Source of the DNA: Adiantum capillus-veneris
Taxonomy: Eukaryota > Streptophyta > Polypodiopsida > Polypodiales > Pteridaceae
DNA length: 64,000 bases
Assembly: GCA_014529385.2 (NCBI GenBank)
Contig: CM043969.1
Location: 71,884,676 to 71,948,675 of the forward strand
Reading direction: 5' to 3'
Shown here piece by piece: positions 34,500-46,330 of the stretch. The number at the start of each line of letters is the position of its first letter. Position 1 is the stretch's first letter. A program made the position numbers and the translations under genes. The notes below the pieces were generated by a model. It was not told the origin of the DNA. It did not search any database and was given only the letters and a program-made list of their open reading frames with translations.

Positions 34500-36840
34500 T
34501 CAATAAGTTTTGGACCTTTTATCAATACCCCCTTGATATGATACATTAGATCGTAGCATGGTTAAATGGTGATGCTTCATAAATTGAACCTAGCTTAGAC
34601 AGGTGCTCGAGCCTAAATTTAAACTAACCTTGCTAGAAGGGAGCTTATGTTTGGACTTTGAGAACTAGCATAAGTAATCAATTAGAGCATAGATTAGACA
34701 TGTGGTGGTGGCCGGCCTTAGAGACCAAAATCTTAATGAGCTTGGAAAGGTATTTAAGTACTGCAATTTACTTAGTTTTAGTACTCATTAAATGCATAGC
34801 TTGACAAAAGGTGGACCTTACATGGATCCTAATTTCAAGAGGTGTGGTAGACCTTCAAAACAAGCTCATATAGCTTGGACATGTGGTAGACCTTGCATGA
34901 AGACTAGTTTAGACAAGTGTGGTACACCTTGTAACCAACACCCATTTGTTATATTAGCTTGGACAAGTGGTGGACCTTGCTTTTATGTTTCAATGGAGCA
35001 TATTTTGGACAGGTGGTAGACCTTGTTTCTCTCCATGCTTCAATGGAGAGAAACTTTAGCTTGGACAAGTGGTGGACCTTGTTTTTATGTTTAAAGGAGC
35101 ATATTTCGGACAAGTGGTAGACATAGTTTCTCTCCATGGTTCAATGGAACCCACCTTAGACAAGTGAAGTACCTTGAAACCAAACCCCCATAATACAACC
35201 TACTAAATAGGTTGGAAAATTGGTGGGATATGAAACCATCCATGATAGAGCATAGTATAGGTGAAAACGTAGTGGTCCTTATATCAATTACCCATGCATA
35301 GCTTGGACAAGTGGTGGACCTTGATTCTCTCTATGTTTCAATGGATCCTATCTTGGACTAGAGATATATCTTACTTAGTTCCATGCTTCAATGGATTGTA
35401 GCTTGGATAAGGAGTGGAACTTCAAACAAAACTCCACAGCATAGCATATATTAACAATTCATGGGTTTTATAGAGATTGTCTTGCCTATTTTGGAGAGTT
35501 GGTACACCTTTATTCTCCATTCTTCAATGGATCTGAGGTTGGACAAGCGGAGCTGGAGAAGTGGTCAACCTTAAAATGAAACCTCCCATGCTACAACCCA
35601 TCATAGATCGTATATGTAGTGGACCTTGAAACTCTTTTATGTCCCTAGCTTAGAGAAGCATTGCACTCTTGATTATCTCCATACATGAAGGCAAGGTTGG
35701 ACAAGTGGTGGACCTTCAAACCAGAATCTCTATGCAATAATAGGCAAGTGGTGGAGCTTGTTTTCTCCATGTTCCAATGGAGCCTAGCTTAGACAAACAA
35801 TGGAGCTTGCTTCTCTCCATGTTTCAATGGATCCTAGCTTAGAAAAGTGGTGGAGCTTTGCTTCTCTCCATGTTCCAATGGACCATAGCTTAGACAAGTG
35901 GTAGACCTTGAAAAACACCCCCCGTATACAACATATTATGGGGTTTTCATGTTTCAATGGCTCCTAGCTTGGACAAATGGTAGAGCTTGCTTCTCTTTAT
36001 GTTTCAATGGATCCAATCTTAGCCAAGTGGTGGACCTTGAAACAAGAATCCCCCCCCCCCATGTACAACGTATTATGGGTTTTGAAAGCACTGGGAGAAA
36101 ATAATAGCTTTGATAAGTGGTGGACCTTGCTTCTCTCCATGCTTCAATGGAGCCGAGGTTGGACACATGTTGGAGAGAAGATGGTTGCCCATGAAATAAG
36201 ACCATGCATGCTATAATCAATCATATGTTGTACACATGGTGGACCTTGCAATTGTTTTATATGCCTAACTTGGACAAGTGGAGGACCCTTGATTACCTCC
36301 AGATATCAACAACAAGCCAAGTTTGGACAAGTGTAGTACCACCAAACCAGAATCTATATGCTACAATAGAGTATAGGTAGGACACGCGATGAACCTTGAT
36401 ATCAAACCATCCATGCTACTAGAGATGATAGGTTTCACATGTGGTGGAACCTTGTATCAATGTTCTATGTGTAGTTTTTGACTAGTGATAGACCTTGAAA
36501 CTAATCCCTCTAGGCTACAAGAAAAAAGAGATGGATGAGGAGGCTAGACTACTTTTGTTGCATCAATGCATCCCATGTTACCACATATACTATAGGGTTC
36601 TTGGATAAGTGTTGGATCTTGTGTCAATGCTCCATGTCTAGCTTGGACAAGTGGTGGACCTTGGTTCTCTCTATGCTTCAAATGGGCAATAGATTGGAGA
36701 CACAGTGGCCTTTTTTTTCCAATGATTTTATTTTTTGGAAACCTTGGAGGCACCATGTAAGAGGCACTCTAAGTCTTCCATACAATGGACCTATTGGACT
36801 ATAAAATAATGATATCTTTCTTTGATATTGTCATTATTTT
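34500..36840 (+). repeat. Iteron array C, inside the ParB-SET intron
   Basis: Degenerate plus-orientation motifs (for example TTGGACAAGTGGTGGACCTT near 34,961 and 35,055) alternate with 'tctctccatg(t/c)ttcaatgga' spacers. More decayed than array B. It fills the predicted intron 34,274-36,867. Confidence 0.9.
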
Positions 36841-36867
36841 ATGCATAATATTTTCTTCTTTTTGCAG

Positions 36868-37424
36868 ACACAAAGGAGTTAAGTGATATAAAAACTAGAT
36901 GTATTTCACACTATGATTGGCATGAAGATCCTTTTGGGACACCAACTTTTCCTATTCCCAAAGATGTAATTTTCCATATTAACGGTGTGGATTTTGAAGT
37001 GCGACTTTCATGTATTGAAGGAGCTGGTTATGGGCTATTTGTGCATACTACCCTGGAAAGTGGTTTGACTATTCTAAACTATGGAGGGCATAAGTATAGA
37101 TTTCAAGACTGGAAAAAGATATGCAAAATATTTCCAAGAGCTTATAAATATTTTCTTCTAGAGGATCCAAACATAGAAGAAGAGGAAGATCAATCATACA
37201 TTATTGGTTGTGTAGAAGAAGGAAACGTGTCGGGCTATATAAATAGTTCTCACAGTACAAATGTCTGTCCCAACGTACGCTATACATTTGATCCAAATTT
37301 GCCACCTTGGCATAAATGCACCTCTTCACACATCAAGTCAGAAGAATATGGCCATGTATGCATTGAGACTATTTGTCAAGTTGAAGCAGGAGAAGAGTTG
37401 TTTGCTGACTATAACTTTACTTGA
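36868..37424 (+). CDS. SET-domain terminal exon
   Basis: The acceptor TTTTTGCAG/ACACAAAG opens a frame that joins the phase-1 donor at 34,273 without a stop and ends at TGA 37,422-37,424. About 185 residues. SET-like blocks in order: 'IEGAGYGLFVHTTLESG' (N-terminal G-x-G), 'GYINSSHSTNVCPNVRY' (the usual FINHSCxPN, with N-S-S in place of N-H-S), and 'QVEAGEELFADYNF' (the usual GEELTYDY with its Tyr). SET domains methylate lysines on histones and other proteins using SAM. Loss of the His in the NH motif may weaken SAM binding. An acidic loop (EEEED, about 37,180) separates the blocks. No post-SET cysteines follow. Confidence 0.75.
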
Positions 37425-38066
37425 CATTGTAAAGTATTGTACATGGATGGAAATCTCAAGTACATGCATCATTTTCATTTTTCATGGATGAAATCTCAAG
37501 TAAATATAACATTTGATTATTGTTTAGTTTATGCTCAACGAGAATCTAGAGTGCTCTTATGCTTTGTGTGTTGTCTAACATATTTGACTACCTTGGCCAT
37601 AGAATCTTGATTCTACTCTAGATTTGTGATAAATCTTACCAAAATTTAATCAATGTCTAGGTTGGACAAGTGGTGGGGCTTCAAACATTACTGTCTTAAA
37701 CAAGTGGAGTTATCTTACTTGAATAAGTGGTGGCCTTTGAATCCAAATCTAAGCCAAATCTCTAATTATTTTCTTGTAGTCTAGGTTGGACATTTGGTGG
37801 ACCTTGTATCCATGTTTCCTCAACAAGGGTGGCTTTTAGTTTTCACTTTAAGTACTCATCTTTAATAAAGTGTAGGATGGAAAATGTTGAGTTAGTAGAT
37901 TGTATTTTAGACAAGTGGTGTTTGGTGTACGAATGCTGAAAATGGTTGCAAGGATTCTAACAACGACTTTACCTTAAATAAATTTCTTACTAGGAGTTCT
38001 ACATATAAATATGGTGAATAAAATTCTAGTGGTTTTGAGATACCATTTGTGTGTGTGTTTTCTTAG
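37425..38066 (+). repeat. Short iteron stretch between the SET and HAD exons
   Basis: Sparse plus-orientation motifs at about 37,660, 37,720 and 37,785 (TTGGACAAGTGGTGGGGC, TTGGACATTTGGTGGACC). The rest is AT-rich. It probably includes the SET 3' UTR. Confidence 0.75.
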
Positions 38067-39266
38067 ATTCACAAACTGGGATGGATAATGCTCCTATGGT
38101 TCAGTCAACAACTATAGAATCCATAGATTCTATGGTTTCTAAAGTGCCCAAGATGGATGATATTTCTATACTAGAGTCTAGTGTTGTGCAACTTGAGCAA
38201 GCTTCCAATAATGAGAACCAAGAAATCGATGCTTCAAAAATACAACATACATCAAAAGAGACTGAAAAGTCCACTCACGAGCTATTGCCAATTGGTACTA
38301 CGTCATGTAGCGTAGATGTTGAGAAATCGATGCTTACAATTATATTGGATTTAAATGGTCTATTGTTGAAACGTTCCCCTCAACCATCCTCACACCACAA
38401 CTCAGTGCAAATGGATTCAAAAAGATATATTATACTCAGGCCAGGTTGCATCCAATTCTTGAAGACTATTTTACAAAGGTTTAATGTTGCAATTTGGTCG
38501 ACAGCTACTAGGAATAATGTGTATCAAATCCTTGCAGCACTAAACAACTTAGCTGAGGATACATTGCCTTTCTTTGCAATTTGGTCGCAAGATGTTTGCT
38601 ACACCGCTCAAACTCAAAAATTGTTTAGACCCGACAATCCAAACGTTGAGGCAATGTTCAAGCCTCTAGCCAAAATTGCCATGGGGTTTGAATGTGATCC
38701 ACAAAGAACAGTGCTTATTGATGACTCTCCTTACAAGGGATGTATTTCACCAGCAAAAAATTGCATTTTTCCACCACAATTTGATGCTGAGAAGATGGTT
38801 GACAATATGCTCTTGGAGGAGCTACTGCCATACTTGATTCAGCTTGATGAGAGAAGGGATGTGCGTGATTTAATTGCTTCTAATCGTTATGGACAACCTA
38901 TAGTGACAAATGATAGTGAATACAAACAAATCATGGAGTATTGGAAGCAGAAAAATGATGTTTGGTCAGCTAAGGTGTTCTTTACAAGAAGAATACCACC
39001 TGCAAAAGGTGACAGAGATGAAACTATCATTGAAGATGCAAGTGACACAAGCCACCGCAATGAAATGAGAAGAGCCCAAATACAAGAGATCTTGGCAAAG
39101 GAGCGTACACCCATTGAAAGCATGAAGGCGTCACAATTGACCACTTTAGCTAGGCAATTGGGTTGTAACACAAAAGGAGTTTTGAAGGCAACCACAGCAA
39201 AGGCTTATATAAATAAGGTGAAAGCTGAGAACAATCTTCTAAGGCTGGATAGAAAGCAACCCTAAG
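38067..39266 (+). CDS. FCP1/NIF-type HAD protein with C-terminal SAP-like tail
   Basis: Acceptor GTGTGTTTTCTTAG/AT, then open in phase 1; the first clean ATG is at 38,081 and the stop TAA at 39,263. About 395 residues. An acidic, Ser-rich N-terminus is followed by a HAD fold: motif I 'IILDLNGLLLKRS' (about 38,340), 'ILRPGCIQFLKTIL', 'NVAIWSTATRNNVYQIL', and motif III 'TVLIDDSPYKGC' (about 38,710). FCP1-type phosphatases use DxDxT; here the second Asp is Asn (DLNG), as in a plant HAD subfamily, so activity is uncertain. The tail 'MKASQLTTLARQLGC' to 'TAKAYINKV' resembles a SAP DNA-binding helix pair. A 93-bp intron (39,267-39,359) begins one base after the stop codon. Confidence 0.75.
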
Positions 39267-40190
39267 GTACTAGTGACATGTCATATATTCTTGATACACA
39301 TGCTTGAACACTCATGTGCATGGTATCTAACAAATCTTTCTTTTTATTCCTTCTTGCAGGATCTTACAAAGGATACTACTAGATGGAGCTCAATCAATAG
39401 AGATTTTGATTTTTTTGCTCAAAATAATGAAGCAGTCACCTACATTTTTTGTTTATCAATTTCTTGAGAGACTTTATTTTAGTTTGTAATCATCAAATGA
39501 AATGAAAAGTATCCTTCTTATTAAGATTGTTGATCTTTTTCTTGTTCAAACCTTTCAATTGTGATTTATAGTTTTGTTAGCATGAGATTGTGCTTTTTTA
39601 GTTTGAAAAAAACGGTCAAAGATCCAAGTCTTTTTGGCTTTACTTAAGTTATTAATTGTGAAAGATCCAAGTCTTTTTGCTTTACTTAAGTTATTGATTG
39701 CCTATGTAATAGTCCTTAAAACAATATCGGATGGCTTTCTTGCTCCCATGTCTCACATTGGTCTTTAGGTAAGACAAGTGGTGACCTTGAAAGTATGGTC
39801 TCATATCTCGATCAAGTGAAGAGACATGAAGCTTAAATATCACTACTATGTATCTAGTGTTAAACTCCATCGAGACAAAGACTAGATAGCCAAATTGCAG
39901 TCGAGTTTAAGTGAAAAATCCATTTGAGCTAAGGTAAAACTTATAGTGCCTCATTTTTCTAGGATTCTACCCCATCAAGGAAGTTAGAATCTAGCACAAA
40001 CCAATTAAAACTCTTTTGGAGCATAGATAGGACAATTCGTGGAACTTATGAAACTTATTATTGAGTTAGAGTCTAGTTTAGATAAGCAAAAGATCTTCAA
40101 ACCAGCACTTGACTTTCTTACTATTCAATATTCAAAGTCCCTTGAGGCTAACAAATTACATACCCACTTGTAACCTAACTAATGAGTAAT
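39267..40190 (+). other. 3' UTR exon and spacer before array D
   Basis: A predicted 3' UTR exon starts at 39,360 (TTCTTGCAG/GAT). A 43-bp tandem duplication at about 39,617-39,702 carries 'aaagatccaagtctttttgg'. One degenerate plus-orientation iteron lies near 39,775. No gene is seen. Confidence 0.6.
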
Positions 40191-40325
40191 TATATAGATC
40201 TAAGCAAGTATATATAATGAGTCTTCAAACTAATAATCCAAGGGAAGAGAGTAGCAAGGTCCACTACTTGTCCAAGCTCAGCTCTAGACAACATAGAAAG
40301 ATGCTAGTTCTACTAATTGTCTAAT
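40191..40325 (-). repeat. Array boundary block (copy 2, inverted)
   Basis: Reverse-complement relative of 31,391-31,548 and direct relative of 44,945-45,100. It marks the point where iteron orientation switches. Confidence 0.8.
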
Positions 40326-43040
40326 TATAGGCATGGAGAAATGATAGAAGGTTGACCACTTGTCCAACCTATCATCTCTAGTAAGATGGGAGGTTTGGCC
40401 TTAAGATTCACCATGTAACCAACCTATACATCATTGTATTATGAAGAGTAAAAAAGCAAAGCTCCACCACTTGTCCAAGCTAGTTCTAAAATCCACATGG
40501 AGATAAGCAAGCTCCACCATTTGTCGAATCTCTCTTCCATTAAAACATGAAAAAACTCATCTATGTTGTATAGGGGGACTTTTTTCCAAGGTCCACCACT
40601 TGTCCAAGCTAGGATCCCTAGTAGCACGAGTGGTTTGGTCTCAAGATACACCACTTGTACACTCTATGTCATTATATTAAGAAGAACTATGTATTAAGGT
40701 CCACCACTTGTCCAACCTATAAGGTTATATCTTAAATGGTATCCTTTCTCACCACTTGAAATGCCCATGATATGTTTTACATGGGGGTTTCATTCCAAGG
40801 TCCACCACTTGTCCAAGCTAGGCTCATTGAAACATGGAGAGAAGGAACCTCCACTGTTTCTCCTAGATAGGCTCCATTGAAACATGGAGAGAAATAAGCT
40901 CCACCATGCCTCCAAGTTGCTAGGCTCCATTGAAATACCCAATACCCATAATTTTTTGTACATGGGGGGTTTACATTCAAGGTTCACCACTTGTCCAACC
41001 TATTATCCCTAGTAGGTTTGGTCTCATGATTCACCACTTGTCCACTCTATGTCATTATATTAAGAGGAATTAGGTGTTAAGGTCCACCACTTGTCCAACC
41101 TATAATGTTATAGCTTGAATGGTATTTTTTCTCACCACTTGTAATGCCCATGACATGATTTACATGGGGGTTTTGTTCCAAGGTACACCACTTGTCCAAG
41201 ATAAATCTATTGAAACATAGAGAGAAACAAAGGTCCACCACTTTTCCAAGCTAGGCTGCATTGAAATATGGACCTTAATACCAAATTATTTCTAGTAGCA
41301 TGAGTGATATTTTGTACATGGGGCGTTTACATTCAAGGTCCACCACTTGTCCAACCTATTTCCCTAGTAGGTTTGGTCCCAATTTCACCACTTATCCACT
41401 CTATGTCATTATATTAAGAATAATTGGGTGTTAAGGTCCACCACTTGTCCAACCTATAAGGTTATATATTGAATGGTATTTTTTCTCACCACTTGTAATG
41501 CCCATGATATGTTTTACATGGGGTTTTTGTTCCAAGGTCCACCACTTTTCCAAGATAACTCTATTCAAACATAGAGAGAAACAAAGGTCCACCACTTGTC
41601 CAAGCTAGGCTCCATTGAAACATGGAGAGAATGATGCTGCACCATTTATCCAAGATAGGCTGCATTGAAACATGGAGAGAAGCAAGCTTTACCATGTTTC
41701 CAAGCTAGGCTCCATTGAAACACTCTAGGGGGTTTTATTTCAAGGCCCACCACTTGTTTAACCTATTATCCCTAGTAGCATGAGTGGTTTGGTTTCAAGA
41801 TTCACCACTTGTACACTCTATGTCATTATATTGTGTTAAGGTCCACCACTTGTCCAACCTATAAGGTTATATCTTAAATGGTATCCTTCCTCGCCACTTG
41901 AAATGCCCATGATATGTTTTACATGGGAGTTTCATTCCAAGATCCACCACTTGTCCAAGCTAACCATATTCAAACATAGAGAGAAACAAAGGTCCACGAC
42001 TTGTCCAAGCTAGGCTCCATTGAAACATGGAGAGAAGGAACCTCCACCATTTCTCCTAGATAGGCTCCATTAAAACATGGAGAGAAGTAAGTTCCACCAT
42101 GTCTCCAAGATGCTAGGCTCCATTGAAATACGCAAAACCCATGATATTTTGTACATGGGTGATTTACATTCAAGGTCAACCATTTCTCCAACCTATTATC
42201 CCTAGTAGGTTTGGTCTCACAATTCACCACTTTTCCACTATATGTCATTATAATAAGAGGAATTGGGTGCTAAGGTCCACCACTTGTCCAGCCTATAAGG
42301 TTATACCTTGAATGGTATTTTTTCTCACCACTTGTAATGCCCATGACATGCTTTACATGGGGGTTTTGTTCCAAGGTTCACCACTTGTCCAAGCAAATTC
42401 TATTGAAACATAGAGAGAAACAAAGGTCCACCACTTTTCCAAGCTAGGCTCCATTGAAACATGGACCTTAATACCAAATTATTCCTAGTAGCATGAGTAA
42501 TATTTTGTACATGGGGGGTTTGCATTCAAGGTCCACCACTTGTCCAACGTACTTTTCCTAGTAGGTTTGGTCGCAAGATTCACCACTTGTCCACTCTATG
42601 TCATTATATTAATAATAATTGGGTGTTAATGTCCACCACTTTTCCAACCTATAAGGTTATATATTGAATGGTATTTTTTCTCACCACTTGTAATGTCCAT
42701 GATATGTTTTACATGGGGATTTTGTTCCAAGGTCCACCACTTGTCCAAGCTAAATCTGTTCAAACATAGAGAGAAACAAACGTGCACCACTTGTCCAAGG
42801 TAGGGTCCATTGAAACATGGAGAGAATGATGCTCCACCATTTATCCAAGATAGACTCCATTGAAACATGGAGAGAAGTAAGCTCCACCATGTTTCCAAGA
42901 TGCTAGAGTCCATTGAAATACCCAAAACCCCTGATACTTTGTACATGGGGGGTTTACATTCAAGGTCCACCACTTGTCCAACCTATTATCCCTAGTAGCA
43001 TGAGTGGCTTGGTCTCAGGATTCACCACTTGTCCACTCTA
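40245..43040 (-). repeat. Iteron array D (leftward orientation)
   Basis: The motif now reads AAGGTCCACCACTTGTCCAA on the plus strand. Units resemble inverted array B units (spacers with 'tccattgaaacatggagaga', 'cccatgatatgttttacatg'). More decayed than array B's core, without recent higher-order dimers. Confidence 0.95.
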
Positions 43041-43403
43041 TACCATTATATTAAGAAAAATTGGGTTTCCATATCTAAATGGATCTTTGCTTGGATAAGT
43101 GGTAGACCTTGAGACCTAAATACCCATTCTACACTAGAGCATTGGTTAAGCCTTATACACTTCAAGAATACCTTTAACAACAAGTAGTAGTTATTAGTTG
43201 ACTTAAGTCTAGTTGAACTCCATGGTATTGAGACTAAGAGAGAGTGTAGCATAAAAAAGAGTCAGGATTTTAATTTGACTTTCTTTCTATTAATGAGTAG
43301 ATCATAGATGGATTTTGGTATCTAATAAAACCTTAGGGTAGACAATGTAAAACTCATGTCTATTGTTGTGTTTGCATTAAGTGTTCTTGTTCTTTAATTT
43401 CAG
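43041..43403 (+). other. Spacer upstream of the second HAD exon
   Basis: One forward iteron remnant at about 43,090 (TTGGATAAGTGGTAGACC) and AT-rich sequence ending in the acceptor TTTAATTTCAG at 43,403. No separate gene. Confidence 0.5.
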
Positions 43404-44179
43404 AACCATTACAGAAAAATGGATTGGCTATATGCTGGCATAAATTGAAGAAAACTATTGAATTACCCATCCAACCTCCTCCAAGACCTTGTCCAAGGAA
43501 TGAATCACCTCCTTATCACCTACCACTTGCTTTCAAGGACATCAAAAGAGTACTTATCTTGGATCTAGAGGGGTTACTTCTCAAGACAGTTGAAATGAAA
43601 CATGGAGATTCTATGCCATCTTGGGCTCAACACATGCGACTTGTGGAGGACAAAGATGAAGTTTATCATGTGGTGCGACCAGACGCACAAAGTTTTTTGG
43701 ATTTTTGTGCTGAATACTTTGAGCTATGGATATGGAGTTGCTATAACTTAACAAGGGTGCAACGCATCACACAAAAGTGTTTTCCTGAGCAGTATACCAA
43801 GTTCAAGGTGTTTATGAGTAACAAAAATTGCCAAAATCCAAATATCATGTTAGGATTTACAAGGGTTTATCACAAAAATCTGAGTGATATTTGGAAGATA
43901 TTTGAGGATTTGGATGCAAACAATACCTTAATTTTTGATGACACTCCATATAGGGTGATGTGGAACATGCCAGGGACATATCTTATATTTCCAAAGATGT
44001 GGAGGCAAACTTCCGAGCAACTTCAAAACTTCTTGCAGAGAACCATAATTCCATGGTTGGTAGGATGGTTGTATGCAAGAGATAAGAGAGTCTATACATA
44101 CAACACAATTGTAAATCAGTATAGTGATTCTGAGACAAATTATGTCCTTGGTGTGTACTTGTCAACACGAAAGCATTGA
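43404..44179 (+). CDS. Second FCP1/NIF-type HAD exon
   Basis: Begins at an acceptor (TTCTTTAATTTCAG/AACC) in phase 1 and is open to TGA at 44,179, about 258 residues. I see no good ATG at its start, so it needs an upstream exon. Domain blocks: 'RVLILDLEGLLLKTVE' (motif I, with Glu where catalytic FCP1 has the second Asp), 'HVVRPDAQSFLDFC', 'FELWIWSCYNLTRVQRI', and 'NTLIFDDTPYRVMWNMPG' (motif III). A Pro-rich N-terminus precedes the fold. It is clearly related to the HAD exon at 38 kb, but strongly diverged and without the SAP-like tail. It is flanked by arrays D and E. It could be an alternative last exon of the ParB-like gene, a paralogue with its own leader, or a remnant. Confidence 0.65.
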
Positions 44180-44944
44180 ATAAATATGGCTATAAGATGC
44201 TTTTTTTATTCTAGTGTGTATCTTTCAATATTTGTATAATTTGATATAGTCTTTTTTTTTTTTTTAAAGGTGTGTCAATTTTATGAACACTTGAATGGAG
44301 TGCACCCTACTCTAAGGGGACTTCAATGTACTATTGGAGTGCATCCTATTGTAAGGGGACTCTGATGTATTGCTAGAGTGCACCCAAATTTTTGGGGACT
44401 CATTTTTTATTTGATTGGGGCCTATGTTGGGTCATATAGTAAAAGAAATTCATTTTTTGTCAATTCATATCGAGGTTGCATTTATTTGGAACTATGAAAG
44501 AATTGATGTTTGATGTCAAAATAAAACTTGTAAGTGTGGATCAGAGAATTCATGGACTTTAAATATGTGAGAGGGATCTTTTTCTTGGGCACAAATGTTT
44601 GCTTCAAGAATTTTGTCATTACATACTTTATGTGAAAGAGTTTTAGAACCTAAAAGACTTTGAAAACAAAACTATGGAATCTAAGTGCATGTATTCTTGA
44701 ATGGCTTGAAAGTTGATGTATACATGCATGTCGCCTTGATGAAGATTTAGATCTGACAAGATGGAAAGATATAATTCTTGGACGTTACCTTTGTCAATTT
44801 GGTAATAACATATTTAACTTTCTTTTAATATGGGTGGAAAATATATTATTATGTGCATTTGGAACCTAATTGCTTGACCTTCAAACCAAGATTCCTATGT
44901 TATTTTTTCATATACTTTTTTGTACTGAATTAAGATTGTGGATG
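44180..44944. repeat. Downstream spacer with tandem 39-48 bp repeats
   Basis: At about 44,296-44,402 three tandem copies on the theme 'ggagtgcaccctactctaag' followed by 'gggac'. The rest is AT-rich, likely 3' UTR and spacer. No gene. Confidence 0.6.
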
Positions 44945-46330
44945 CAAGGTCCACCACTTGTTCAAGCTAGATCTAAGAAAGTATATATACTGAGTCTTCA
45001 AACTAGTAAACCAAGGGAAGAGAGAAGCAGGGTCCATCACTTGTCCAAGCTCATCTCTAGACAACATAGAGAGATGTTATGTCTACTAATTGTCCAATAT
45101 AGTCATGGAGAAATGATAGAAGGTTGATCCACTTGTCCAACCTATCATCTCTAGTAAAATGGGAGGTTTGGCCTTAAGATTCACCATGTAACCAACATAT
45201 ACTTCATTGTATTATGAAGAGTAGAAAAGAAAAGCTCCACCACTTGTCTAAGGTAGTTCCAAAATCAACATGGAGAGAAGAAAGCTTCACCATTTGTCCA
45301 AGATAGGTTCCATTAAAACATGGAAAACCTCATATATGTTGTACATGGAAGCTTTTTTCCAAGGTCCACCACTTGTCCAAGCTAGGATCCATTAAAACAT
45401 GGATAGAAACAAGGCTCCACAACTCGTCCAACCTTTATAGCTGCGAAGTGTACCGGTTGTCTAAACTAGGCATGGGAAAATAATAGAAGGTCCACCACTT
45501 ATCCAATATATTATCTCTAATAGCATGGGAGGTTTGGTCTCAAGATTTAGGAATTGGCTGACCTGTATTTCATTGTATTATGATGAATTTGGTTTTAAAG
45601 TCAACTACTTATCCAAGCTATAAGTTTATATCTTGAATGGTATTCCTTCCCATCACTTAGAAAACCAATGATATGTTGTACATGGGAGGGTTTGTTACAA
45701 GGTCCACCACTTGTCCAAGCTAGTTTCATTGAAACATGGATGAAAACAAGCTCCACCATTTGTTAAATCTAGACTCCATTGAAATCTAGAAAATCCATTC
45801 TATGTTGTACATGGGGTTTTTGTTTTAAGGTCCAACACTTGTCCAAGCTAAGATCCATTGAAACATGGAGTAGAGAAACACTCCACCGCTTGTCCAAGCT
45901 AGGCAACATTGATAGTAGTTGGTTTATTTTGAAGATCCACCACGTGTCTAAGCTAACTCTATTGAAACATAGAGAGAAGAAAAGGTCCACCAACTATTCA
46001 AGCTAGGCTCCATTGAAACATGGACAGAAGCAAGCTCCACCATTTCTCCAAGATAGACTCCATTGAAACATGGAGAGAATCAAAGGTCCACCATTCTCCA
46101 AGCCAAGATCTAGTTGTCCAACCTATAAGGTTATATCTTAAATGGTAATCTTTCTAATCACTTGGAATACCCATGATATGTTTTACATGGGGGTTTCGTT
46201 CCAAGATCACCACTTGTCCAACCTAACTCTATTGAAACATAGAGAGAAGCAAAGGTCCACCACTTGTCCAAGCTAGTCTCCATTGAAACAAGGAGAGAAG
46301 CAAGCTCCATCATTTCTCCAAGATAGGCTA
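44945..46330 (-). repeat. Iteron array E (leftward orientation) with boundary block copy 3
   Basis: Leftward motifs (GGTCCACCACTTGTCCAA) throughout. The first 155 bp (44,945-45,100) form the boundary block also found at 40.19 and, inverted, at 31.39 kb. The following 300 bp parallels 40,325-40,600, so arrays D and E are duplicates. An isolated forward motif remains at about 46,556. Confidence 0.9.

Noticed and set aside
37422-38070. Read-through or splicing joining the SET exon to HAD-a through a donor at about 37,431
   Set aside because: Phases would fit, but the TGA after the SET domain lies upstream of that donor and SET domains normally end there.
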